From UBA4615 sp046046245 (GTDB taxonomy: Bacteria; Pseudomonadota; Gammaproteobacteria; Burkholderiales; Burkholderiaceae_E): a stretch of DNA of 64,000 nt. The stretch is from NCBI GenBank assembly GCA_046046245.1, contig JBJOKE010000066.1, forward strand, positions 8,839 to 72,838, given 5' to 3'. Below, piece by piece: positions 51,201 through 58,832 of the stretch. The notes below the pieces were generated by a model. The model ran no database searches and was not told the DNA's origin. It saw only the letters and a list, made by a program, of their open reading frames with translations. Within the stretch, counting starts at the first letter, position 1. The number at the start of each line of letters is the position of its first letter. The position numbers were made by a program, and so were the translations under genes.

Positions 51201-51463
51201 CGATGATCACGCCCACGGCCCGCACGGAGATCGGACAGCTCGATGCGATCGGGCGCCTCGCCAGGAACGACGGCACGATGCCCAAGGTCGCGGCGGAGGC
51301 GGACAAGGCTCGGCGCCGGGCGATCCTCGACGACACGTCGTATACGGCCAGGTTCGCGCGTCAGGTAGCCGAGCAGACCCGGGAATCGTCGACGGGCAGT
51401 CCGGTGGCGGTCTTCGAGAAGACCCGCTCGGCAAGAGCCACCGGGGCCGGGCACATCATCTGA
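48245..51463 (+). CDS. Large candidate T3SS effector, paralogue of the 40866 gene
   Basis: A 1072-residue protein under a perfect hrp box. It has a disordered N terminus (1-140), a helical middle (about 140-620) with 'AVRNGLGSTAPGSDHAFANERVAKLAKW' and 'FHKNPL', and a beta-rich, Gly-rich part (about 630-860: 'VAIGGVGGVAGELRASTGKDAVLSMNLTSTGGEIVIGT', 'AVVLRIPRTG'). A helical C terminus completes it. Start GTG 48245 has GAGG seven bases upstream; the first in-frame ATG would lose 41 codons. No gene for a chaperone is next to it on this strand; the racemase chaperone is divergent. The fold is unrecognised; similarity to its paralogue is about motif level by eye. Confidence 0.8.
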   Translation: MKIPSARPPSWSSVVDRLRPGHGRASVVSGSVLAGVASVGRTMSEGAGLPIRQADGQQPAPADWDRPPEQMIRHLLARLDADTAAPGAAVRPLDAAILESLPDNLRPLVASLTRTQPSTVAVPEPATPRSGSPPRPIELNGLKLNGNEAALLALAARSELQGIAPGIMTDAMCALARDRLQSRLERIADFCNGQPDLHDPHAWKMLGNLVDSGAAGWAIVEKAARQRAGLPSGQDGQDGSGHSTTPQDRRTLVQAARVLDPSGNAPLAAVLERAHAIAHDPSPDEPRRLAARAMVALAAPNASVPDDSVTAAIRAVRNGLGSTAPGSDHAFANERVAKLAKWSNRTTEADDGRWSSAVRRAFHKNPLDRQTLSAGEAVRGKIDSALASMRATRESADRLSEIFKRLESLRETVGSSASGTATATLRTFIDESSYHLAVYDHWAKRPVASQQVRITLSDKQKADIKASIRADEGARADMLCKRVDMLDTLKPTALQETGWNLIGELRAAIGRHNPDDPTGADSRIVAAVAGIQDADTGQPLNNNNDDIAGAQHALRTLEDALLGIRSEDGARIDEHPECIRARARQATERPIMDRPLEQLAAHAARLEVNDSLVLRHGRHIGLAVPLAVANVAIGGVGGVAGELRASTGKDAVLSMNLTSTGGEIVIGTLRRDLLRAKVGGVGGFGGDHVMAGVSGTAGYTFEGSGTHAVVLRIPRTGVAIGTGHGRGKPGIEGDRIVAQRMAEVLRTVDGWIRQDRTAGMVEKLLLQFPDLQITTVRDKRLQPSERTHRGSVDVAAGVGYVASEPPDAAETDSRHGFSLIGGAYAVEASRRTTHIKENGPYGVENLGTRKAVTGTGSVQILGALPGSQSHLASAQWQTHNRAAVRIAKVAMEDGMPNANSSLSEQAPSPTSPHGQALLQKRIWELAAFKLGLDDPKTLAAEVERCRAAGLSPDARIAELLRNEAYALTRAIEAWPDTIDSSFLMVSMITPTARTEIGQLDAIGRLARNDGTMPKVAAEADKARRRAILDDTSYTARFARQVAEQTRESSTGSPVAVFEKTRSARATGAGHII

Positions 51464-51826
51464 ATCCGCGAACCCGTCTAGAACCGGGCGACGTCAGCCG
51501 ATGACCGGACGCACCTGCGAGGTGAGTCCGAATCGGAGGGGCTCTCTGCTCCCAGGCCGCAAGCAGCGGGCAGGCCTTGCGATTGCACTGGCAGTACAGC
51601 AGGAACGAGGCAGCGCAGCGTCAAGGCGCCCAGCATTCGGCACTCGACTGCGCGCTGACGATGGCGCGCGTCCGGCTGATGCGTGTCGGGGTCCCGACGC
51701 CGAACCGCCAGGAGCCTGCGTCGTTCGATGCGGCGGTACCGGACTTCCACGGGAGGGTCGGGCGGGAGCAGGCGCACGCGAGCGGCGCGGACGGCTGGCG
51801 GCGGCCGGACTGAGCCGCACGGCGGT
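51464..51826. other. Gap between the last effector gene and recQ
   Basis: A 363-bp region without an intact gene. It holds the DUF1445 remnant described separately (about 51515-51640). Several short frames are open here, but their translations are arginine-rich shadows. It marks the change from the T3SS block to the more GC-extreme chromosome on the right. No tRNA, integrase or clear direct repeat is visible. Confidence 0.6.
51515..51640 (-). pseudogene. Decayed fragment of a second DUF1445 gene
   Basis: On the minus strand the frame reads F-L-L-Y-C-Q-C-N-R-K-A-C-P-L-L-A followed by W-E and then P-P-I-R-T, against F-L-L-Y-C-Q-R-N-R-K-P-C-P-L-L-A-V-G-E and D-I-R-T in the intact DUF1445 gene at 11836-12615. 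The core, 51557-51605, is nearly identical in DNA to the intact gene. About nine residues are missing between the two blocks, no start or N-terminal third remains, and the rest is unrecognisable. It has the same orientation as the intact copy, 39 kb away. Confidence 0.72.
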
Positions 51827-53701
51827 TCAGTGGCCGCGCAGCGCCTCGATCACCGCCTCGCCGTAGCGCTCGAGCTTCGTCGCGCCCACGCCGGGCACGC
51901 CACGCAGGTCGTCGAGGTCCTGCGGGTCTCGGCGGGCGATCTCGGCCAGGTGCGCGTCGTGGAAGATCACGTACGACGGCACACCGTGCTCCCTGGCGGT
52001 CGCGACGCGCCACGCACGCAGCCGCGCGAAGCGCTCGGCCGCGTCGCCGTCGAGGCCGATCGCGGTGGCGGTGTCGACGGCCGGGCCGCGGACACGGCCG
52101 CGACCACCCTTCGGCCGTTCCGCGCGCGCGAGGCTCGCCTTGGCGAGCATCACCGGCTGCAGGCCCTTGAGCACCGGCACCGCGGCCTCGGTGAGCTCGA
52201 GCGCGCCGTAGCGCTCGTGCGCGACCTCGACCAGCCCGCGCGCGACCAGCTGGCGCAGCACCGCGTGCCACATGCGCGCGTCCGTGTCGGCGCCGATGCC
52301 GAAGGTGGAGAGCCGGTCGTGCCCGCGCTCGAGGATCTTCTCCTGCCGCTCGCCGCGCAGCACATCGATCACGTAGTGCGCGCCGAAGCCGTAGCCGGTG
52401 GCCTGCCGGATACGGTAGATGCACGACAGCAGCTTGCGCGCGGCCTCGGTCGCGTCCCAGCGCTCGGGCGGGTGCAGGCAGTTGTCGCAGTTGCCGCAGG
52501 GCCCGCTCGCCTCGCCGAAGTAGCGCAGCAGGATCGCGCGGCGGCAGGAGTCGGCCTCGGCGAGCGCGACCATCGCGTCGAGCTTCCCTCGCGAGACGCG
52601 CTTGTGCTCGTCGCCGCCCTCGGACTCGTCGATCTGCCGGCGGTTGTTGACGACGTCCTGCAGTCCGTAGGCCATCCAGGCCTGCGAGGGCAGCCCGTCG
52701 CGGCCGGCACGGCCGGTCTCCTGGTAGTAGCCCTCGACCGACTTGGGCATGTCCAGGTGGGCGACGAAGCGCACGTCGGGCTTGTCGATGCCCATGCCGA
52801 AGGCAACGGTCGCGACCATCACCACGCCGTCCTCGCGCAGGAAGCGCGACTGGTTGGCTGCGCGCGTCTCGGCGGGCAGGCCGGCGTGGTAGGGCATCGC
52901 ATCGAAGCCGTGCGTGCACAGCGCGGCGGCCGTCTCCTCGACGCGCTTGCGCGTGGCGCAGTAGACGATGCCCGCCTGCCCGCGCAGCTCGCCCGACAGC
53001 AGCGCGAGCAGCTGGCGGCGCGGCTCGTCCTTCTCGACGATCGCGTATCGGATGTTCGGCCGGTCGAACGAGGAGACGAACTCGCGCGCGTCCTCGAGCG
53101 CGAGCCGCTCGCGGATCTCGCGGCGGGTCTGCGGGTCGGCGGTGGCGGTGAGGGCGACCCGAGGCACCTCGGGGAAGCGCTCGTGCAGCACCGACAGCCC
53201 GAGGTACTCAGGGCGGAAGTCATGGCCCCACTGCGAGACGCAGTGCGCCTCGTCGATCGCGAAGAGCGCGATGCGGCTCTGCTCGAGCAGCTCGAGGCAG
53301 CGCTCGGTCAGTAGCCGTTCGGGAGCGACATAGAGCAGGTCGACCTCACCGGCGCGCATCGCTCGCTCGACGCGGCGCACGTCGTCGAGCGACAGCGTGG
53401 AGTTCAGGTACTCGGCGCGCACGCCGTTCTCGCGCAGCGCGTCGACCTGGTCCTGCATCAGCGCGATCAGCGGCGAGACGACGACGCCGGTGCCCACGCG
53501 GACCAGCGACGGCACCTGGTAGCACAGTGACTTGCCGGCGCCGGTGGGCATCAGCACCAGCGCGTCGCGGCCGGCGCAGATGTGCTCGACGATCGACTGC
53601 TGGGGACCGCGGAACGAGGGGTAGCCCCAGACCCGGCGCAGGACCGCGAGCGCGGCGGCGGCAGGGTCGCCGGAGGCGGGGGGGAAGGTCGGGGCGTTCA
53701 C
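51827..53701 (-). CDS. recQ: ATP-dependent DNA helicase RecQ
   Basis: A 624-residue RecQ helicase for recombination and fork repair. Helicase motifs in order are 'FRGPQQSIVEHI', Walker A 'MPTGAGKSLCYQ', 'DEAHCVSQWGHDFRPEY', 'ALTATAD' and 'QETGRAGRDG'. The zinc site has Cys in 'SCRRAILLRYFGE' and 'CGNCDNC'. A winged helix precedes a C-terminal HRDC domain (about 530-615, 'VPSYVIFHDAHLAEIARRDP', 'GVGATKLERYGEAVIE'). It starts with GTG 53701 with no strong Shine-Dalgarno. Its strongly GCG/CTG-biased codons differ from the T3SS block. Confidence 0.96.
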   Translation of the reverse strand: MNAPTFPPASGDPAAAALAVLRRVWGYPSFRGPQQSIVEHICAGRDALVLMPTGAGKSLCYQVPSLVRVGTGVVVSPLIALMQDQVDALRENGVRAEYLNSTLSLDDVRRVERAMRAGEVDLLYVAPERLLTERCLELLEQSRIALFAIDEAHCVSQWGHDFRPEYLGLSVLHERFPEVPRVALTATADPQTRREIRERLALEDAREFVSSFDRPNIRYAIVEKDEPRRQLLALLSGELRGQAGIVYCATRKRVEETAAALCTHGFDAMPYHAGLPAETRAANQSRFLREDGVVMVATVAFGMGIDKPDVRFVAHLDMPKSVEGYYQETGRAGRDGLPSQAWMAYGLQDVVNNRRQIDESEGGDEHKRVSRGKLDAMVALAEADSCRRAILLRYFGEASGPCGNCDNCLHPPERWDATEAARKLLSCIYRIRQATGYGFGAHYVIDVLRGERQEKILERGHDRLSTFGIGADTDARMWHAVLRQLVARGLVEVAHERYGALELTEAAVPVLKGLQPVMLAKASLARAERPKGGRGRVRGPAVDTATAIGLDGDAAERFARLRAWRVATAREHGVPSYVIFHDAHLAEIARRDPQDLDDLRGVPGVGATKLERYGEAVIEALRGH

Positions 53702-53816
53702 GGCGGAATGGTACGCGAAGGCGGTCGGCAGGCCGCCGGACGAACGGCCTAGGCGGGACGGTCCGACCCGCGGGGGACCGTCGCCCGCCGATCGGAGACC
53801 CGCCCGGGCGTCCGGT

Positions 53817-54563
53817 TCAGGCCGACCGGGCGCGGCCTCGGACGGCCGGCGCCGGCTCGACCGCAGGCGTCAGCAGCCGGCGCCTGCCGCCTGCGAGGTG
53901 GTCGCGGATCGCACGCTCGGCCGCCTCGCCGTCGCCGGCCCGGAACGCCTCGAGGATGTCGAGATGCTCGGCCATCACCTGGCGGGCCCGCTCTCCGTCG
54001 GCCTGCGAGCGCGACGCGTAGAGGCGCGACTGCAGCAGGACCGCATGCAGGTTCTCGTAGACCTGCAGCGTCGCCGGGTTGCCCGAGCTCGCGACGATCG
54101 TGCGGTGGAACCGGGCGTCCTCCTGGACGAAGCGCCGATACTCGCGATAGCGGTTGCCCAGGCGCTTGGTCTTCGACATCTGCGCGTAGGCCGACTCCAT
54201 CGCTTCGAGGATCGCAGGATCGCGGCGCGGCGCGCCGATCCTCGCGCAATGCCCCTCGACGAGCGCCCTGAAGTCCAGCAGTCCGCTCAGGAACGCGGGA
54301 TCGGGCGGCGGGGCGACCGAGTAGCCGGCGTAGAAGCGCGAGACCACCAGCTTCTCGCTCTCCAGCCGCGCCAGCGCCTCCCGGATCGGGGACGAGCTGG
54401 TCGCGAGGAGCCGCGACAGCGACTCGATCGTCAGGCGCTCGCCCGGCTTGAGCGTCCGGTCGAGGATGCGTTCCTTGATGTCCTCGTAGACCTTCTCTGC
54501 GATCGTGGTCCGCTCGACCGCCGAACCCTCGGGTCTCGCGCCACGCCAGTCGTTCGATCCCAT
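53817..54563 (-). CDS. GntR-family (FadR/FCD subgroup) regulator
   Basis: A 248-residue GntR protein. The winged HTH (about 20-85: 'TIAEKVYEDIKERILDRTLKPGERLTIESLSRLLATSSSPIREALARLESEKLV') is followed by an all-helical FCD domain with the metal-binding pattern ('EEDARFHRTIV', 'HLDILEAFRAGD', 'IRDHL'). GGGAGG precedes ATG 54563. It is divergent from the tct operon and most likely its repressor, responding to a sugar acid or hydroxy acid metabolite. A 20-bp palindrome lies between the two. Confidence 0.93.
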   Translation of the reverse strand: MGSNDWRGARPEGSAVERTTIAEKVYEDIKERILDRTLKPGERLTIESLSRLLATSSSPIREALARLESEKLVVSRFYAGYSVAPPPDPAFLSGLLDFRALVEGHCARIGAPRRDPAILEAMESAYAQMSKTKRLGNRYREYRRFVQEDARFHRTIVASSGNPATLQVYENLHAVLLQSRLYASRSQADGERARQVMAEHLDILEAFRAGDGEAAERAIRDHLAGGRRRLLTPAVEPAPAVRGRARSA

Positions 54564-54641
54564 GCCCCTCCCGACAGGCACGCCCGAGCGGTGATCCGCG
54601 AACTCTAGCAGCCGTCCGGCTCCGCGACGCGGACGTCGCTG

Positions 54642-54669
54642 TTGCCAAGCCCGTCGGATTGTGCAAAAT
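54642..54669 (+). promoter_or_regulatory. Possible sigma-70 promoter of the tct operon
   Basis: TTGCCA (54642-54647), 16-nt spacer, CAAAAT (54664-54669), in the only AT-richer patch of the divergent region. A reasonable but imperfect match, 182 bp before the tctB ATG and just upstream of a large palindrome. Confidence 0.35.
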
Positions 54670-54689
54670 GCATGATCGAAGATGCAAGA

Positions 54690-54709
54690 CCGTCCGGACG
54701 TCCGGACGG
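54690..54709. promoter_or_regulatory. 20-bp perfect palindrome, candidate FadR-type operator
   Basis: The 20 bases are a perfect palindrome built from two tandem copies of GTCCGGAC flanked by CC and GG. It lies in the 288-bp region between the divergent FadR-type gene and tctB, 21 bp downstream of the possible -10, where repressor binding would block transcription. Assignment is by position and symmetry. Confidence 0.5.
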
Positions 54710-54851
54710 CGCAGGGGAGACGGGATGGACCGGACGCCGCCCCGGCGCGATCGGATGCGCCGGTGAAGGTTCTGCTGATCGGGGACGCCGGGCGTCGGGC
54801 CGTGCACCGCATGCGCGCCGTCAGCCGCGCGCCCTCTCGGGGACCGTGCGC

Positions 54852-55292
54852 ATGATCGAACGTGCCGTCAACGCGGCCTGGGTGCTGATCGGGGCGCTCG
54901 GCGCCCGGATGGCCTGGGACCTCGGCGTCGTCGGACCGTCCGGGCCGGACAGCGGCCTGTTTCCCTTCATCGCGAGCATCGGCGTGCTCGCGGGCGGCAT
55001 CGCGCTGATGCTCGCGCCGGCGCAACGTGCGACCGGGGTCGAGTGGCCGGATCGGTCGGGATGGGTACGGCTGGGCGGCGTGGCCCTGGGGCTCGCGACG
55101 ATCGCGCTGGCGCTGCCGCGCGCCGGATTCGTCGTCTCCGGGCTGGCGACGATGATGATCCTGATGCGGACGGTCGAGCGCACCGGTTGGCCGCAGGCGG
55201 TGCTGCTGTCCTGCGGCTCGGTCGCCGCGGTGGTCCTGGTGTTCGGCCGACTGCTCGGCATGCCGCTGCCACGCGGCCCGTGGGGATTCTGA
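54852..55292 (+). CDS. tctB: Tripartite tricarboxylate transporter small subunit TctB
   Basis: A 146-residue membrane protein with about four hydrophobic helices ('WVLIGALGARMAWDLGVVGPSGPDSGLFPFIASIGVLAGGIALML' begins the family pattern G-P-D-x-G-x-F-P). It partners TctA in a secondary transporter that uses a periplasmic Bug-type receptor. ATG 54852 lies about 160 bp inside a longer open frame and gives the normal length. The stop is 1 bp before the TTG start of tctA. Confidence 0.88.
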   Translation: MIERAVNAAWVLIGALGARMAWDLGVVGPSGPDSGLFPFIASIGVLAGGIALMLAPAQRATGVEWPDRSGWVRLGGVALGLATIALALPRAGFVVSGLATMMILMRTVERTGWPQAVLLSCGSVAAVVLVFGRLLGMPLPRGPWGF

Positions 55293-55293
55293 G

Positions 55294-56790
55294 TTGGACG
55301 CGTTCGCGGGCCTGCTGCACGGCTTCCAGCTGATCCTGCAGCCGCAGATGCTGATGTTCTGCCTGCTGGGCAGCGTGATCGGCACGCTGGTCGGCGTGCT
55401 GCCCGGCATCGGTCCGCTCGCGGCGCTCGCGCTGCTGCTGCCGGTGACCTTCACGCTGCCGCCGGTCGCGGGGATGCTGATGCTGGCGGCGATCTTCTAC
55501 GGCGCGATGTACGGCGGCTCGACCACCTCGATCCTGCTGAACATGCCCGGCGAGGCGGCGTCGGTCGTGACCTGCCGCGACGGCCACCAGATGGCCTTGC
55601 AGGGTCGGGCGGGTGCCGCGCTCGGCGTTGCCGCGTTCGGCTCGTTCATCGCGGGCACGCTGAGCGTGGTCGCGCTGACCTTCTTCGCGCCGGCGCTCGG
55701 CAAGGTCGCGCTGAGCTTCGGTCCGCCGGAGAATTTCGCGCTGATGGTGCTCGGACTGGTCTGCACCCTGTACATGATCGCCGGCTCGACCCTCAAGGGC
55801 CTGGTGATGATCGCGCTCGGCGTGCTGCTCGCGTGCGTCGGCATCGACGTGGTGAACGGCCGCGAGCGCTACACATTCGGCTCGATCGACCTGACCGGCG
55901 GCGTCGAGATCCTGGCGCTGGTGATCGGCCTCTACGGGGTCTCGGAGATCCTCTCGAACGTCGAGCGGGTCGTCGCGGGCTCGCTCGTGACCGAGCGGAT
56001 CCGGAACCTCTTCCCGACCCGAGACGACTGGCGGCGCTCGGCCGGCCCGATCGCGCGCGGCAGCGGGCTGGGCTTCGTGCTCGGGCTCGTGCCCGGCGGC
56101 GGACCGATCACCGCGGCCTTCATGTCCTACGCGGTGGAGCAGCGCCTGTCCCGCACGCCCGAGCGCTTCGGCCAGGGCGCGATCGAGGGCGTCGCCGGTC
56201 CCGAGGCCGCGAACAACGCGGCGGTCGGCGGCGGCATGGTGCCGGTACTGTCGCTCGGCATCCCCGGCACGCCGGTCACCGCCCTGCTGCTCGGCGCGCT
56301 GGTGATCCAGGGCATCCAGCCCGGACCGATGTTCATCCAGACGCAGCCCGACCTGTTCTGGGGCATCGTCGCCAGCATGTACGTCGGCAACGTGTTCCTG
56401 CTGATCCTGAACCTGCCGATGATCGGGCTCTGGGTCCAGCTGCTGAAGGTGCCGTACCGGTACCTGTTCCCGGTGGTCCTGCTGCTCAGCGTGGTCGGCA
56501 CCTACTCGGCCAACAAGAACGTCTTCGACCTGTGGGTGATGCTCGGCTTCGGCGTGCTCGGCTGGCTGCTGCGCAAGCTGCGGTACGACTTCGCGCCGCT
56601 GGTCATCGCCTTCATCCTCGCGCCGCTGATGGAGCAGTCGCTGAGGCAGTCGCTGGTGATGTCGCCCGACGGCCCGATGATCTTCCTGCAGCGGCCCATC
56701 GCCATCGTCATCTGCGTGATCAGCGCGGTCCTGGTCGGGCTGATCGTTTTCAAACCCAGGAAGAACGTCCCTAGCGGAGGAGACCTCTGA
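55294..56790 (+). CDS. tctA: Tripartite tricarboxylate transporter large subunit TctA
   Basis: A 498-residue protein with about 11-12 membrane segments and TctA motifs: 'GTLVGVLPGIGPLAALALLLP', 'FYGAMYGGSTTSILLNMPGEAASVVTC' and 'GLVPGGGPITAAFMSYAVEQR', followed by 'NAAVGGGMVPVLSLGIPGTPVTALLLGAL'. The start is TTG at 55294, immediately after tctB. The stop overlaps the tctC start (TGATG), so translation of all three is coupled. Confidence 0.96.
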   Translation: MDAFAGLLHGFQLILQPQMLMFCLLGSVIGTLVGVLPGIGPLAALALLLPVTFTLPPVAGMLMLAAIFYGAMYGGSTTSILLNMPGEAASVVTCRDGHQMALQGRAGAALGVAAFGSFIAGTLSVVALTFFAPALGKVALSFGPPENFALMVLGLVCTLYMIAGSTLKGLVMIALGVLLACVGIDVVNGRERYTFGSIDLTGGVEILALVIGLYGVSEILSNVERVVAGSLVTERIRNLFPTRDDWRRSAGPIARGSGLGFVLGLVPGGGPITAAFMSYAVEQRLSRTPERFGQGAIEGVAGPEAANNAAVGGGMVPVLSLGIPGTPVTALLLGALVIQGIQPGPMFIQTQPDLFWGIVASMYVGNVFLLILNLPMIGLWVQLLKVPYRYLFPVVLLLSVVGTYSANKNVFDLWVMLGFGVLGWLLRKLRYDFAPLVIAFILAPLMEQSLRQSLVMSPDGPMIFLQRPIAIVICVISAVLVGLIVFKPRKNVPSGGDL

Positions 56791-57803
56791 TGTCGTTCAT
56801 GCACACGGTGCGCGGGCTTGCCGCGCTGGTCGCGGCGGCGGGCATGCTCGCGGCCTCGCCGGCGTCGGCGCAGGATCTGGCGAAGACGAAGCCGGCCGGC
56901 TTCCCGTCAGGACCGATGGAGATGACGGTCGTCTACCCGGCCGGAGGCGGCGCGGACCTGACCGCGCGGCTGCTCGCACGCTCGATGGAGAAGGTCACGG
57001 GCGAGAAGATCCTGGTCAACAACCGCACCGGCGGCGCCGGCATGGTCGGGCACACCTGGCTCGCCACGCAGGCGCCGGCCGACGGCAGCGTGATGGGCAT
57101 GGTCGTCAACCTCGTCTGGGGCGACGCGATGCTCCGCGGCCAGGGTCGATGGAGCCACACCGACCTCGAGCCGATCGGCTACCTGAACAGCGACCCGATG
57201 ATCTGGGCGGTGGGCACCGAAGGGCCGTTCAAGGCCGCGACGCTGCAGCAGCTGGTGCAGATGGGCAAGGACAAGCCGAACACCTTCCGTGTCGGGACCG
57301 TGCCGGGCTCGATGTGGGACTACCTGATCGAGCAGGTCGAGACGAACACCGGCGCGAAGTTCCTGAAGGTGCCTTTCCAGAGCGGCGGCGCGGCGACGAC
57401 CGCGCTGGTGGGCGGCAACATCGACATCGCGCCCGCGTTCTACGCCGACCTGCGCGCGCAGCTCGACGCCGGCAAGGTGAGGCTGCTCGGCATCGCGTCG
57501 GCGCAGCGGGTCCGGCACCTGCCCGACCTGCCGACCTTCAACGAAGCGCTGAACGGCAAGGACTACGAGTGGACGCTGCTGCGCTTCGTCGTCGTGCCGA
57601 AGAACGTGCCGGCGGACCGCAAGGCCTGGCTCGGTGCCGCGGTCAAGGCCGCGACCCGCGATTCCGCGCTCGTCGACGAGTACATGAAGATGGGCGTGTA
57701 CTTCGACCCGGCGCTGCGCGACTCGCCGAACCCCACGGCCGCGCTGAACGCGCTGGCCGAGAAGGAGCGCGAGTTCTACCAGCGCACCGGCCGGCTGAAG
57801 TGA
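56790..57803 (+). CDS. tctC: Bug/TctC-family periplasmic substrate-binding protein
   Basis: A 337-residue receptor. The signal peptide (about 1-27) ends 'ASPASAQD'. The Bug fold shows 'VVYPAGGGADLTARLLARSME', 'GEKILVNNRTGGAGMVGHTWLATQ', and 'GGNIDIAPAFYADLRAQLDAGKVRLLGIAS'. Ligands of this family are small carboxylates held by two water-filled beta loops. The downstream KdgD-like dehydratase and alpha-hydroxy-acid oxidase suggest a sugar acid or 2-hydroxy acid. Confidence 0.93.
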   Translation: MSFMHTVRGLAALVAAAGMLAASPASAQDLAKTKPAGFPSGPMEMTVVYPAGGGADLTARLLARSMEKVTGEKILVNNRTGGAGMVGHTWLATQAPADGSVMGMVVNLVWGDAMLRGQGRWSHTDLEPIGYLNSDPMIWAVGTEGPFKAATLQQLVQMGKDKPNTFRVGTVPGSMWDYLIEQVETNTGAKFLKVPFQSGGAATTALVGGNIDIAPAFYADLRAQLDAGKVRLLGIASAQRVRHLPDLPTFNEALNGKDYEWTLLRFVVVPKNVPADRKAWLGAAVKAATRDSALVDEYMKMGVYFDPALRDSPNPTAALNALAEKEREFYQRTGRLK

Positions 57804-57858
57804 TGTCCGACCGGCCCGCCTCCGACGGATCGCGGGCCGGCCCCTTCAGGGAGTCGTC

Positions 57859-58818
57859 ATGTCCACACCCCTCTCGCCCGACGGCCTGCACCGGCACCTC
57901 GCCGAGCCCGGCCTGCTCGCCTTCCCGCTGACCGACTTCGCCGACGACGGCCGCTTCGTCGCCGATCGCTTCCAGGCGCGGGTCGAATGGATGGCCGCGC
58001 ACGGCCCGCACGCGCTCGTCGTCGCCGGCGGCGCGGGCGAGTACTTCTCGCTCGAGCGCGACGAGCGCGCGGCGGTGCTCGGCAGCGCGCTGGAGGCGCG
58101 GGTCGGCGCGATCCCGCTGATCGCGTCGGCCGGCGGCGGCACGCGCGACGCGATCGACGCGGCGCGCACCGCCGAGCGGCTCGGTGCCGACGGCCTGCTG
58201 CTGCTGCCGCCGTACCTGACCGAATCGTCGCAGGCCGGCATCGAGGCGCACGTCGCCGCGGTCTGCGGCGCGACCTCGCTCGGCGTGATCGTCTACGGCC
58301 GCGCGAACTGCCGGCCGCGCGCGGAGACGCTCGCGCGGCTGTGCGAGCGCTGCCCGAACCTCGTCGGCTACAAGGACGGGCTCGGCGAGTTCGAGGAGCT
58401 GTGGGCGATCCGCACGCGGCTCGCCGGCCGCCTGGTCGTCCTGAACGGCATGCCGACGGCGGAAGTCTATGCGTCGGCCTACCGGGGCATGGGCATCCCG
58501 TCCTACTCGTCCGCGGTCTACGCGTTCCTACCCGAGTACGCGCTCGCGTTCTTCGACGCGGTCTCGGCGGGGCGACTCGCCGACGTCGAGCGGATGATGG
58601 CCGAGTTCTTCGTGCCCTATGGCCGGCTGCGGGCCCGGCAGCCCGGCTACGCGGTCGCGATCCCGAAGGCGGGGGCCGCCCTGGTCGGCCGCGGCGCGGG
58701 CCCGGTGCGGCCGCCGCTGTCGGAGCCCACGGCCGACGAGCGCGAGGCGCTCGCCGCGCTGATCGCGAAGGTCGCCGGGGTACGCCGGTCCGCGCCGATG
58801 GCGGCGACGCTGCACTGA
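57859..58818 (+). CDS. kdgD: 5-dehydro-4-deoxyglucarate dehydratase-like DapA-family enzyme
   Basis: A 319-residue class I aldolase-fold protein. The start 'LLAFPLTDFADDGRFV' matches KdgD. Visible are 'VVAGGAGEYFSL' (replacing GTTGE of DapA), 'GVIVYGRANC' (Tyr) and 'NLVGYKDG', with the Schiff-base Lys. KdgD makes 2,5-dioxovalerate from 5-dehydro-4-deoxy-D-glucarate in glucarate/galactarate catabolism, releasing water and CO2. GGGAG lies upstream of ATG 57859. It fits an operon that imports and degrades sugar acids. Another 2-oxo-acid aldolase of the family cannot be excluded. Confidence 0.85.
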   Translation: MSTPLSPDGLHRHLAEPGLLAFPLTDFADDGRFVADRFQARVEWMAAHGPHALVVAGGAGEYFSLERDERAAVLGSALEARVGAIPLIASAGGGTRDAIDAARTAERLGADGLLLLPPYLTESSQAGIEAHVAAVCGATSLGVIVYGRANCRPRAETLARLCERCPNLVGYKDGLGEFEELWAIRTRLAGRLVVLNGMPTAEVYASAYRGMGIPSYSSAVYAFLPEYALAFFDAVSAGRLADVERMMAEFFVPYGRLRARQPGYAVAIPKAGAALVGRGAGPVRPPLSEPTADEREALAALIAKVAGVRRSAPMAATLH

Positions 58819-58832
58819 CCCGGAGGCTTCGG

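Noticed and set aside
51464..51826. Site-specific integration hallmarks (att repeats, tRNA 3' end, integrase) at the island edges.
   Set aside because: None was found by reading 2480-2560 and 51450-51830. The island call rests on composition and content only.
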